Below, in pieces: positions 1-6,387 of a stretch of 7,855 bases of DNA. How positions within the stretch are numbered: position 1 is the stretch's first letter; every line of letters starts with the position of its first letter. This stretch comes from an uncultured Bacteroidota bacterium. GTDB lineage: Bacteria; Bacteroidota; Bacteroidia; 2-12-FULL-35-15. The notes under the pieces were generated by a model that made no database searches, was not told where the DNA came from, and saw only the letters and a list, made by a program, of their open reading frames with translations. Both the position numbers and the translations under genes were made by a program. The DNA lies in contig CAISYK010000429.1 of assembly GCA_903889605.1 (NCBI GenBank), positions 1-7,855 of the forward strand, written 5' to 3'.

Positions 1-418
1 GTACTTCAGCATTAAAATCTTGTCCCCTGAATTTAGCTTGTCTCCCGCCTCTGCCGGCGCCACCTGAGCCTCCAAACATAGAGCTGAAAAAGTCGGAAAA
101 ATCTTCTTCGGACTGACCGCCTCCAAAAGTTTGTTCACGTCCTCCGCGTCCTGCCGATTGCTGCTGATGCTGAGCTTTTTCATACTCCTCCCCATGCTTC
201 CAATCTTTTCCATATTTATCGTATTTCTTACGGTTTTCCGGATCGCTCAATACTTCGTTAGCCTCATTTATCTGCTGAAATTGTTTGTTAGCTTCTTTAT
301 TATTAGGGTTTAAATCAGGATGTATTTTCCTGGCTAACTTGCGGTAAGCTTTTTTTATATCCTCCGCAGATGCTGTTTTTTTTAGACCTAATATTTTATA
401 ATAATCAACAAATTCCAT
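1..418 (-). CDS. J-domain co-chaperone (CbpA/DnaJ-like), 3' end outside the window
   Basis: Only the first 139 codons are present; the gene runs off the left edge. Residues 5-70 form a J domain, with the HPD motif at 33-35 and the usual helix III/IV signature ending in SDPENRKKYDKYG. A Gln-rich stretch and a Gly/Phe-rich linker follow (about 83-125), with a Phe-rich SDFFSSMFGG segment near 107-116. The last visible residues, around KFRGQDFNAEV, resemble the start of the C-terminal substrate-binding domain. J proteins recruit DnaK (Hsp70) and stimulate its ATPase through HPD, delivering unfolded clients in the cytoplasm. The short G/F region leading straight to this domain suggests a class B (CbpA-like) protein. 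The zinc-finger region that would separate it from true DnaJ is not visible, so I give no gene symbol. The start is the only sensible ATG before the J domain. Confidence 0.93.
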   Translation of the reverse strand, partial: MEFVDYYKILGLKKTASAEDIKKAYRKLARKIHPDLNPNNKEANKQFQQINEANEVLSDPENRKKYDKYGKDWKHGEEYEKAQHQQQSAGRGGREQTFGGGQSEEDFSDFFSSMFGGSGGAGRGGRQAKFRGQDFNAEV

Positions 419-619
419 AATTTTAATTTTGTTTAAAAGTACTAAATTATAAGACTGTTTTAAGTGATTTATATCATTAACAAATTAAATAGAAAAGATC
501 GTTTGAGTTTTAATGCGATTACTCATCTTTGTCCGTTTTTTATAATTTATAAATAGTAAAAATAGACTATATGGGCAAAACAATTATTTCTATTTAATAA
601 ATTATTCAAAATATTATTT
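419..619. other. AT-rich intergenic spacer
   Basis: This is the gap between the J-domain gene and the unknown gene, both on the minus strand, so it holds the promoter of the first and the 3' end of the second. I see no open frame of note. One near match to the TAnnTTTG -7 element lies at 442-449 on the minus strand (TAATTTAG). No GC-rich terminator hairpin is evident. A 10-bp direct repeat, attatttcta, occurs at 583-592 and 613-622; the second copy overlaps the stop codon of the unknown gene. In DNA this AT-rich it may be chance. Confidence 0.5.
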
Positions 620-970
620 CTACAGAAAAGACATTAAAAGCTCATAGAGTATTTTTTCTTCCTCCGGATGCTTTGAATAAAATGAAGTATCAGTTGTTTT
701 TATTGACTTTTGATAATATGTAAAAGAAACTTGTTCATCTTTATTTATTGTCAATATTACTTCTAAAATTGGTACATCTCCCATCTTTACCATCATATCA
801 CCTTTATCAGGTAATTTATTCAACAGCAAAATTGTTTTCCCCAAAATAGTTTTATCGGTTATCTCTGCAGTCTTAGGCCGAAAGCCATCTCTTTTGTCAG
901 ACATTTTTTTGTAATAACTGAGAGCAATTTTTTCACAATTGTCTATTTTAAATGTTTCAGCATATTTCAT
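620..970 (-). CDS. Protein of unknown function, 116 residues
   Basis: I do not recognise a family. From the chosen start the protein begins MKYAETFKID and ends ELLMSFL (TAG stop). It is a soluble, Lys-rich alpha/beta-looking protein with no signal peptide or membrane segment and one Cys, so it is probably cytoplasmic. The frame stays open upstream to an ATG at 1067-1069, giving 149 residues. Residues 1-20 of that longer version are encoded by the palindromic element (RPRPKGHGN comes from its outer stem), so I prefer the internal ATG at 968-970, which follows an A-rich stretch (AAAAAAGAAAACAC) typical of Bacteroidota starts. The frame is open for its whole length and its codon use looks normal, so it is probably a real gene. 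It shares its strand with the large surface protein upstream but is separated from it by the element, and I infer no functional link. Confidence 0.6.
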   Translation of the reverse strand: MKYAETFKIDNCEKIALSYYKKMSDKRDGFRPKTAEITDKTILGKTILLLNKLPDKGDMMVKMGDVPILEVILTINKDEQVSFTYYQKSIKTTDTSFYSKHPEEEKILYELLMSFL

Positions 971-1014
971 GTGTTTTCTTTTTTCATTTATAAATTTGAC
1001 TATATAATTTTTTG

Positions 1015-1200
1015 TATTGGTAAAATTGCCATGACCTTTAGGTCGTGGTCGATTTTGTGGTGTTAGCATTGGCTTTAGCCAAAAACTAGTTCAAAAATAT
1101 CAATATTTTTATATAGGATAGACTGGTATTTGTTTTTGGCTAAAGCCAATTGTTGTTTATTCATATTCCACGGCCTAAAGGTCGTGGCAACTCACCAATA
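1015..1200. repeat. Mirror-symmetric palindromic element (REP-pair or MITE-like)
   Basis: From the outside in: a 7-bp terminal inverted repeat (tattggt at 1015-1021, accaata at 1194-1200); an outer pair of 20-bp palindromes at 1029-1048 and 1168-1187 (8-bp stems, each with one G-T pair, loops ttta and taaa) that are inverted copies of each other with two differences; and an inner exact 19-bp inverted repeat at 1068-1086 and 1132-1150, each copy itself a small hairpin (ttggct-aa-agccaa). A central AT hairpin lies at 1093-1110 (7-bp stem, loop tcaa). The element has no coding capacity. Paired palindromes in opposite orientation are the layout of REP/BIME repeats mobilised by Y1 (RAYT) transposases, or of small non-autonomous elements. 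No transposase is in the window, so the class is inferred. It lies between the 3' end of the surface-protein gene and the 5' end of the unknown gene and supplies the latter's distal ATG. Confidence 0.75.
1092..1099 (-). promoter_or_regulatory. Possible -7 promoter element inside the palindromic element
   Basis: On the minus strand this reads TATTTTTG, matching all fixed positions of the Bacteroidota -7 consensus TAnnTTTG. It points towards the unknown gene, whose preferred start is about 120 bases downstream. I see no TTTG -33 element at the expected distance, and the motif overlaps the central AT hairpin, so it may be chance. Confidence 0.2.
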
Positions 1201-1276
1201 TTGGGAATTATTGTCTTGACTTTGATTACCCATACTATACGTCAAAGAACCGTTAATTTTTAGAATGCAATAATTA

Positions 1277-4200
1277 TTACTTATCAATAATTAATTTATT
1301 GTATGTTTTTCCGCTGCCATTCTGAATTGCAATAAAGTATAATCCGTTGTCTAAATCAGCAGTTTCAATTTTCAATGAATATTTGCCAATAGCCGCATTT
1401 TTTACTTTTTGTGAATAAACAATTTGCCCTGCAGCGCTGAATAATTCTACAACTATATTTCCATTGTTTAATAATTCGAATGATATATTTACGGCGGTAT
1501 TTGCTGGATTAGGGGAAATTGTAATTATATTTTCAACTGTGTTTTCAGACAATCCGGCAGATGTAATTTCATAACATACAGAAGTATCCGTACACCCATT
1601 TTCAGTTATTATTATTGCATAGCTGCCATTAGCTGAAGCAGTAAAATTGTGGCTTACTTCTCCTGTTATAATAGAATTACCGTTATCACAATCAATCCAT
1701 TGATAGGCATCTACAGGCGAATTCGCCATCAGAGTAGTTCCATTTTGATTAACAACAATATATACATTATTAATTGTTAGGTTAATGGTTATTATACTGT
1801 CGCATCCGGCAATATTCGGAATGGTATCAGTATAAGTGTTTGAACTTGTCCATGTATAATTTCCGCTTGGAGAGATATAACTGCGGCAAGCTGTATGGTA
1901 AAGTGCTGGCCCGGCAGAAACGGTGTTTACAATAAGGTTAATAGTAATTATACTATCGCATCCAACTGCATTGGGAATGGTATCAGTATATGTATTTGAA
2001 CTTGTCCATGTGTAATTTCCGCTTGGCGAAGTATAACTGCCGCAAACTGTTTGGCTTATTGTTGGCCCTGTTGAAACTGCATTAACTATAAGATGAATGG
2101 TAATTAAACTGTCGCAGCCTGCGGTATTTGGTATGGTATCAATGTATGTACCGGAGTTTGTCCAAGTATAATTTCCGCTTGGTGAAGTATAAGTGCCACA
2201 AACTGTTTGATAAATATTTGAACCAGAGTTAAAAAATATAAGATGAATAGTCATTATACTGTCACAGCCTGATGCATTGGAAATCGTATCCAGGTAGGTT
2301 CCTGAGCTTGTCCATGTATAATGTCCGCTTGGTGAGGTATAGTTGTAACAAGCTGTTTTATTAATAATCGAACTGGAATGATTAATCGCAAGGTTAATGG
2401 TAATGATACTATCGCAGCCAGCAGTATTTGGAATTGTATCCTTGTAAATGCCTGAATTTGCCCAGGTATAATTACCGCTTGGCGAAGTATAACTGTAACA
2501 AGCTGTTTCGTTTAAGATTGAAAGTGTGTTTTTTACAATAAGGTTAATAGTTATTAAACTGTCGCAGCCTTCTGAATTAGGTATGGTATCCGAATAAGTA
2601 TTGGAGCTTGTCCATGTATACCTCCCGCTTGGCGATGTATAACTGCTGCAGACCGTTTGGTTTAATACTGAACTGGTTGAAATAGTATTAATCGTTAGAT
2701 GTATAGTAATAATGCTGTCGCAGCCTGCTGTGTTTGGAATAGTATCCATATAGGTGCCGGGAGCTGCCCATGTGTAATTTCCGCTTGGTGAAATATAGCT
2801 TACACAAGCTGTTCGGTTTAGTTCTGAATTTGACGAAAGTGTATTAATAGTTAGATGAATTGTTATCATGCTGTCGCAGGATTTTGCGTTTGGTATTGTA
2901 TCTATGTAAATGCCGGAACTTGTCCACACATAATTTCCGCTTGGTGAAATATAACTATAGCAGGCGGTTCGATATATATTTGAACTGGAGCTGTTAATTG
3001 TTAGATTAATAGTTATTAATCTGTCGCAGCCTTTTGCATTTGGAATGGTATCCAAATAAGTATTTGAATTTGTCCATGTATAATTTCCGCTGGGTGAAGT
3101 ATAGCTGCTGCAGGCTGTTTCGCTCAAGGCAGAACTGGAATTATTAATAATGAGGTTAATGGTTATTACGCTGTCGCAGTTTTGTGAATTTGGAATAGTA
3201 TCCATATAAGTATTTGAATGCGACCATGTATAATTCCCGCTTGGTGATGTATAACTACCGCAAACCGCTTTGTTCAAAGTTGACACAGAACTTATAAGGG
3301 TAAGGTGAATAGTTATTATACTATCGCAGCCTGATGTATTTGGAATAGTATCCATGTAAGTGCCGGTACTTGTCCACGTGTGGTTTCCGCTTGGGGAGGA
3401 ATAACTGCGGCAAACGGCCTTATTTAATGTTGAACTTGATGAATGGCAAGCTTCAAAAATATATGATGAGCCGGCACCATTGAGCGAATTTCCTCCGTAT
3501 AAATCCTCATCCTCTAGATAGGCGCCTGCAAAAGCATAATTATTGTTTACAGCAACAGAAATGCCGAAATTATCATTATTTGCCCTATCGGAAGCAGCAA
3601 TTTTTTGTGTTTGATTCCAATTTCCGTTTCCGTTCCTTTTGAAGATATAAGCTGCTCCTGCAGAAGCTGAAATATTTCCCCCATGTGCATCAGCGGCTTC
3701 ATTCACCGCTCCGGCAATCACAATGTTTCCATCAATATATACAGTCTGTCCGAAATAATCATTAGGATCTCTGTCGGGAGCGGTAATTTTTTTTGCCTGA
3801 ATCCAGTTTCCGTTTCCGTCCCGCTCAAATATATATGCCGCACCAGCTGCACTTTTGAAATATCCGCCTGTTTCGTCTAAATCTTCCAAATACGCTCCTG
3901 CAACCGCATACGTTCCGCATACGGATACCGATATTCCAAAACGGTCGCTTATGGCTCTGTCGGATGGAACAATTTTTTGTTTTTGATTCCATACTCCGTT
4001 TCCATCCCTTTCAAAAATATAGGCCGAACCTGCATTACTGAGGGTGTTTCCGCCTGCAGGATTCTCATCTTCCTGGTAAGCACCTGCTATAGCATAGTTT
4101 CCGCTGATTGATACACTAGTGCCAAAGAGGTCAGCACTGGCCCTATCGGATGGTACAATTTTTTGAGTTTGATTCCAGTTACCATTTCCATCCTGCTCAA

Positions 4201-4795
4201 AAATATATGCTGATCCCGCTGAATTAAGCGTATTCCCGCCTGCCGCATCTTCAGCATCAATAGGAGAGCCTATAATAATATAGTTTCCGCTTATAGCGAC
4301 AGAATAACCGAAGTGGTCATTTGCACCAGTATCAGAGGCGACAAGTTTTTTTATTTCATTCCAGACTCCATTATTATTTCGTTTAAAAATATAAGCCGCT
4401 CCGGCATGAGTGAATGTATTTCCTCCGATCGCATTTTTATCATAAGCACCTAAAACAGCCATGTTTCCGCTGATAGATACTGAAGCACCGAAATAATCAT
4501 TTGAAGTTCTGTCGGATTGGACAATTTTTTGTTTTTGCACCCAGTGTCCATTATTGTCCAGCTCAAAAATATACGCTGCTCCTGCGGCTGAAAGGGTATT
4601 CAAGCCTGAGGTGTCAGAGTCTTGGTATTGAGCACCAATAACAGCATAGCTGCCGCTTAATGAAACGGTAAAACCGAAAACATCTCCGCTGGTTCTATCT
4701 GATGCTATTACTTTTTGAATCTGATTGTAAACCTGGGAAAAGGAAAAAAGAGGGCAAATTATTATCAAAAGAATAATCGTAATAAGATTTCTCAT
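1277..4795 (-). CDS. Large secreted FG-GAP propeller and cysteine-repeat protein with T9SS sorting domain
   Basis: This 1172-residue protein is probably a surface or extracellular adhesin or matrix protein. Residues 1-20 are a signal peptide, likely cut before Gln21. Residues 22-447 hold seven FG-GAP repeats of about 62 residues (core DxFGxSVSISGNYAIAGAY, then AGxAYIFERDGNGxW), the right number for one closed seven-bladed beta-propeller. Residues 456-1012 hold eleven repeats of 48-53 residues (core CxSYxSPSGNYTW ... TYxDTIPN ... GCDSxITIxL), each with two conserved Cys. Residues 1013-1080 look Ig-like (YQWIDC, then CTDTSVC). Residues 1092-1172 are a T9SS type A sorting domain (ISPNPANTAVNISF ... 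GQIVYSQ ... GLYFIAI ... KLIIDK), normally removed after passage of the outer membrane. Propeller and sorting-domain functions are family knowledge; the adhesin role is inference. The start is an ATG directly before the hydrophobic signal. The gene appears monocistronic and intact. Its ligand is unknown. Confidence 0.93.
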   Translation of the reverse strand: MRNLITIILLIIICPLFSFSQVYNQIQKVIASDRTSGDVFGFTVSLSGSYAVIGAQYQDSDTSGLNTLSAAGAAYIFELDNNGHWVQKQKIVQSDRTSNDYFGASVSISGNMAVLGAYDKNAIGGNTFTHAGAAYIFKRNNNGVWNEIKKLVASDTGANDHFGYSVAISGNYIIIGSPIDAEDAAGGNTLNSAGSAYIFEQDGNGNWNQTQKIVPSDRASADLFGTSVSISGNYAIAGAYQEDENPAGGNTLSNAGSAYIFERDGNGVWNQKQKIVPSDRAISDRFGISVSVCGTYAVAGAYLEDLDETGGYFKSAAGAAYIFERDGNGNWIQAKKITAPDRDPNDYFGQTVYIDGNIVIAGAVNEAADAHGGNISASAGAAYIFKRNGNGNWNQTQKIAASDRANNDNFGISVAVNNNYAFAGAYLEDEDLYGGNSLNGAGSSYIFEACHSSSSTLNKAVCRSYSSPSGNHTWTSTGTYMDTIPNTSGCDSIITIHLTLISSVSTLNKAVCGSYTSPSGNYTWSHSNTYMDTIPNSQNCDSVITINLIINNSSSALSETACSSYTSPSGNYTWTNSNTYLDTIPNAKGCDRLITINLTINSSSSNIYRTACYSYISPSGNYVWTSSGIYIDTIPNAKSCDSMITIHLTINTLSSNSELNRTACVSYISPSGNYTWAAPGTYMDTIPNTAGCDSIITIHLTINTISTSSVLNQTVCSSYTSPSGRYTWTSSNTYSDTIPNSEGCDSLITINLIVKNTLSILNETACYSYTSPSGNYTWANSGIYKDTIPNTAGCDSIITINLAINHSSSIINKTACYNYTSPSGHYTWTSSGTYLDTISNASGCDSIMTIHLIFFNSGSNIYQTVCGTYTSPSGNYTWTNSGTYIDTIPNTAGCDSLITIHLIVNAVSTGPTISQTVCGSYTSPSGNYTWTSSNTYTDTIPNAVGCDSIITINLIVNTVSAGPALYHTACRSYISPSGNYTWTSSNTYTDTIPNIAGCDSIITINLTINNVYIVVNQNGTTLMANSPVDAYQWIDCDNGNSIITGEVSHNFTASANGSYAIIITENGCTDTSVCYEITSAGLSENTVENIITISPNPANTAVNISFELLNNGNIVVELFSAAGQIVYSQKVKNAAIGKYSLKIETADLDNGLYFIAIQNGSGKTYNKLIIDK
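1760..3430 (-). repeat. Eleven in-frame tandem repeats (144-159 bp) in the surface-protein gene
   Basis: The array encodes residues 456-1012. Unit lengths in residues, in order, are 49, 50, 50, 53, 52, 48, 51, 50, 52, 52 and 50. The variation is confined to the Ser/Thr/Asn-rich linker between units, while the C ... GCDS core keeps its spacing. By eye the last two units, encoded at 1760-2065, are among the closest in DNA and share TWTSSNTYTDTIPN, which suggests recent duplication at that end. Others differ mainly at linker and third-codon positions, so the array is old and diversified. Such arrays can gain or lose units by recombination. Confidence 0.9.
3431..4732 (-). repeat. Seven tandem FG-GAP-type blade repeats
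   Basis: These encode residues 22-455 in units of 64, 60, 62, 62, 62, 62 and 62 residues. Each unit has a K(I/L)xxxD opening, DxFGxSV, a G-x-Y/I-x-x-x-GA strand, an acidic loop (EDxDxxGGN) and a closing AGxAYIFERDGNGxW. The last unit departs at its end (IFEACHSSSS in place of ERDGNGNW), which marks the passage to the cysteine-repeat region. Confidence 0.88.
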
Positions 4796-4814
4796 GGCAA
4801 TAAATTATTTAATC

Positions 4815-4822
4815 CAAATTTA
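4815..4822 (-). promoter_or_regulatory. Candidate proximal -7 element for the surface-protein gene
   Basis: It reads TAAATTTG on the minus strand, a full match to TAnnTTTG. It would start transcription about 15 bases before the ATG at 4795, a short leader. I see no TTTG at the -33 position, so support is weak. Confidence 0.3.
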
Positions 4823-4906
4823 TAAAAAAAACGCTGGTTATTATTTTATAATTGCCGCCAAAATTTTTTTTTACTAAATTGTGTTGGAATTTTTTTCATG
4901 CTTCAG

Positions 4907-4914
4907 CAAAAGTA
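4907..4914 (-). promoter_or_regulatory. Candidate distal -7 element for the surface-protein gene
   Basis: It reads TACTTTTG on the minus strand, also a full match to TAnnTTTG. A TTTC, one base off the -33 TTTG, lies 22 bases upstream at 4937-4940. Use of this site would give a leader of about 100 bases. I cannot choose between this and the proximal candidate. Confidence 0.3.
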
Positions 4915-5027
4915 TTATTTTAGAATTTAATTATTTGAAACTCATTTATTTCATTGAAAATAGACCGATACAGAGGTGTAAATTTATACATTAAATAAAT
5001 TTCATGTCTTTGTAATAAGTTGTTGAA

Positions 5028-5045
5028 ATTTATTCATGAATAAAT
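5028..5045. repeat. 18-bp perfect palindrome
   Basis: The site atttattcatgaataaat is fully self-complementary with no loop, as an operator for a dimeric regulator would be. It lies about 230 bases upstream of the surface-protein start. In sequence this AT-rich, one such palindrome in a window of this size could occur by chance. Confidence 0.35.
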
Positions 5046-5073
5046 ATAAATTGGTGTTAGAATCTAAATAAAC

Positions 5074-5102
5074 CCCTGACAGAGCTTAAAGTCATGTCAG
5101 GG
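5074..5102 (-). terminator. GC-capped hairpin, possible terminator of the SCO1 operon
   Basis: Arms ccctgaca (5074-5081) and tgtcaggg (5095-5102) pair perfectly over 8 bp around a 13-base loop. On the minus strand the hairpin lies about 115 bases beyond the SCO1 stop and is followed by GTTTATTTAG, which is T-rich but not a clean T run. It could end the GNAT-TlpA-SCO1 transcript and separate it from the surface-protein gene. It could instead be a dispersed palindromic repeat. Confidence 0.5.
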
Positions 5103-5215
5103 TAAAGTACTCATTTACTTTTTTGATTAAATTTTAAGAATCTTTAAAATATTGTTTTAAAAATATCTGCCGTCAGATTTCAATTTCGGACATGATTATC
5201 ATTTACTCAATTTTT

Positions 5216-5875
5216 TTATTTTGAATGAGACTCAGCCAAAAGCAAATCAATATCTTTCATTAATTGGTTCATTTCGGTTGTATCTATTCCGCTGTAATAT
5301 CCTCTGATGTGCCTGTCTTTATCAATTAAAGCAAAATTTTGCGTATGAATAAAATCATCAGGGCCTCCATCGCCAATTTCTGCATTCAACAAGTAACTTC
5401 TTCGAGCAATACCGTATAGTAATCTTTTATCTCCTGTAACAAACATCCATTGTTTTGAATCTGCATTGTGCTGCACAGCGTATCTTTTTAATTGCTCAAC
5501 AGTATCGATATCGGGGTCAACAGTATGCGACAAGAATTTAACTTCCATATTTCCTTTAAATCTTGCAGCCACACGTTCCATTTGATTACTCATAATCGGA
5601 CAAATACTTTGACAAGTTGTGAAAAAGAAATCTGTAACATAAATACTTCCTTCAAAATTCTTTTGCGTCACAGTTTGCCCATCCTGATTAAGGAAACTAA
5701 AATCGTGAATGGTATGAAAAGCAGTATCTGATTTTCCATTTATTAATTCATATTTTTTTTTTCCATAAATAGGGAGTTTGCGGAGAGGGACATCTTTCCC
5801 ATAAATAAAAAAGGCATATACAAAAACTGAAGCTGCAATAAGCAGGAAAAAGAGATGGATGAATTTTATTTTCAT
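5216..5875 (-). CDS. SCO1/SenC family copper chaperone
   Basis: This 219-residue protein has an N-terminal hydrophobic segment (residues 4-25) without a lipobox, so it is probably anchored in the inner membrane with the domain facing the periplasm. The thioredoxin-fold SCO domain spans about 55-215. Copper ligands are visible: Cys88 and Cys92 in CQSICP, and His177 in DDFIHTQNF; the family motif VDPDxDT is at 119-125. SCO proteins bind one copper ion with Cys-x3-Cys plus His and help load the CuA site of cytochrome c oxidase, or act as thiol reductants for it. Length is normal for the family. It is the last gene of a three-gene operon, 36 bases after the thioredoxin-like gene, which could supply reductant for its cysteines or for CuA. 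The ATG at 5873-5875 directly precedes the hydrophobic anchor. Family assignment is secure; the target oxidase is not in the window. Confidence 0.93.
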   Translation of the reverse strand: MKIKFIHLFFLLIAASVFVYAFFIYGKDVPLRKLPIYGKKKYELINGKSDTAFHTIHDFSFLNQDGQTVTQKNFEGSIYVTDFFFTTCQSICPIMSNQMERVAARFKGNMEVKFLSHTVDPDIDTVEQLKRYAVQHNADSKQWMFVTGDKRLLYGIARRSYLLNAEIGDGGPDDFIHTQNFALIDKDRHIRGYYSGIDTTEMNQLMKDIDLLLAESHSK

Positions 5876-5911
5876 TGGTTGGAATTTTAGTAATTATTAT
5901 TCTTTCAAATT

Positions 5912-6385
5912 TTAGTTTTCAATTTCGGATTTCAAAAATTCGTAATTCAATGTTTTTTCATAAAAACGGTTAATCTTTTTTTGATTGTTAATAATTAATG
6001 TAGCTGGAATAGCTCCGCTCCATTCATCAGATACTATCGGTATAAAATAATTTGCATTAACTTCATCCAACAATACTACTTCCGATTTTATTTTTTTTGC
6101 CGATATAAACGGCAGTAATTTGGCATTCAAATCTTCCTTAAAATCTAAACTAACTAATATTACTTTTACTTTATTCTTGATGTAAGCTTTGCTGATACTG
6201 TCGAAATATGGAAGCTCTTTAACGCATGGGGCACACTTTACAGCCCAAAAATTGACGATGTAAGTGGTATCGGAATTATTCCGGATGCGTTTTTCTAAAT
6301 CCGTAATTTTTATCACACTAATATTTTGAGAATTACCGGAGGTACTAAAAAACAGCATTACTGCAATAATTATAATATTGCGCAT
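5912..6385 (-). CDS. Exported TlpA/ResA-like thioredoxin-fold protein
   Basis: This is a 157-residue thiol-disulfide oxidoreductase. Residues 1-19 are a signal peptide ending SGNS, with likely cleavage before Gln20, so it acts in the periplasm. The thioredoxin fold shows NFWAVKCAPCVKELP, with active-site Cys51 and Cys54, and the cis-proline loop GAIPAT with Pro127. TlpA/ResA proteins keep cytochrome c apoprotein or CuA-site cysteines reduced. The residue before the first Cys is Lys50, where thioredoxins and most relatives have Trp (WCxPC), which may shift redox potential or partner choice. The gene starts two bases after the GNAT stop codon, suggesting translational coupling, and is followed 36 bases later by SCO1. 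That context favours a copper-centre or cytochrome assembly role over a general disulfide role. The ATG lies immediately before the signal peptide. Confidence 0.9.
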   Translation of the reverse strand: MRNIIIIAVMLFFSTSGNSQNISVIKITDLEKRIRNNSDTTYIVNFWAVKCAPCVKELPYFDSISKAYIKNKVKVILVSLDFKEDLNAKLLPFISAKKIKSEVVLLDEVNANYFIPIVSDEWSGAIPATLIINNQKKINRFYEKTLNYEFLKSEIEN

Positions 6386-6387
6386 AA

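Larger units (their letters stand above)
4796..5215. other. Gene-free AT-rich spacer between SCO1 and surface-protein genes
   Basis: I find no credible gene on either strand in these 420 bases. The spacer carries the 3' end of the SCO1 operon and the upstream region of the surface-protein gene, both read on the minus strand. It holds the hairpin at 5074-5102, an 18-bp perfect palindrome at 5028-5045 and two -7-like motifs, listed separately. The rest is A/T-rich without visible structure. Confidence 0.6.

Noticed and set aside
131..313. Open frame on the plus strand rich in Phe and Leu
   Set aside because: It is antisense to the J domain and G/F region of the J-protein gene, whose reading is unambiguous.
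1220..1247. Inverted repeat ctttga/tcaaag downstream of the surface-protein gene
   Set aside because: A 6-bp stem with a 16-base loop and no following T tract is too weak to call a terminator.
1271..1293. Inverted repeat taattatt/aataatta overlapping the surface-protein stop codon, as a terminator
   Set aside because: The stem is A/T only and lacks a T run, and it would be weak. Such pairs are frequent by chance in this composition.
1760..3430. Regular repeat spacing that could suggest a CRISPR array
   Set aside because: Units are 144-159 bp, all in frame, diverged mostly at linkers and silent sites, and encode a protein repeat. There are no short identical repeats with unique spacers.
3683..3880. 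Plus-strand open frame of 65 residues
   Set aside because: It lies antisense within the FG-GAP blades of the surface-protein gene and shows no family features.
4736..4795. Possible lipoprotein signal at Cys14 of the surface protein
   Set aside because: The residues before Cys14 are IIII-type without a small residue at -1, and the hydrophobic core continues past the Cys. A standard signal peptide cut before Gln21 fits better, as does the T9SS tag.
5492..5731. Plus-strand open frame of 79 residues
   Set aside because: It is antisense to the SCO1 domain including the CxxxC copper site, so it is a shadow.
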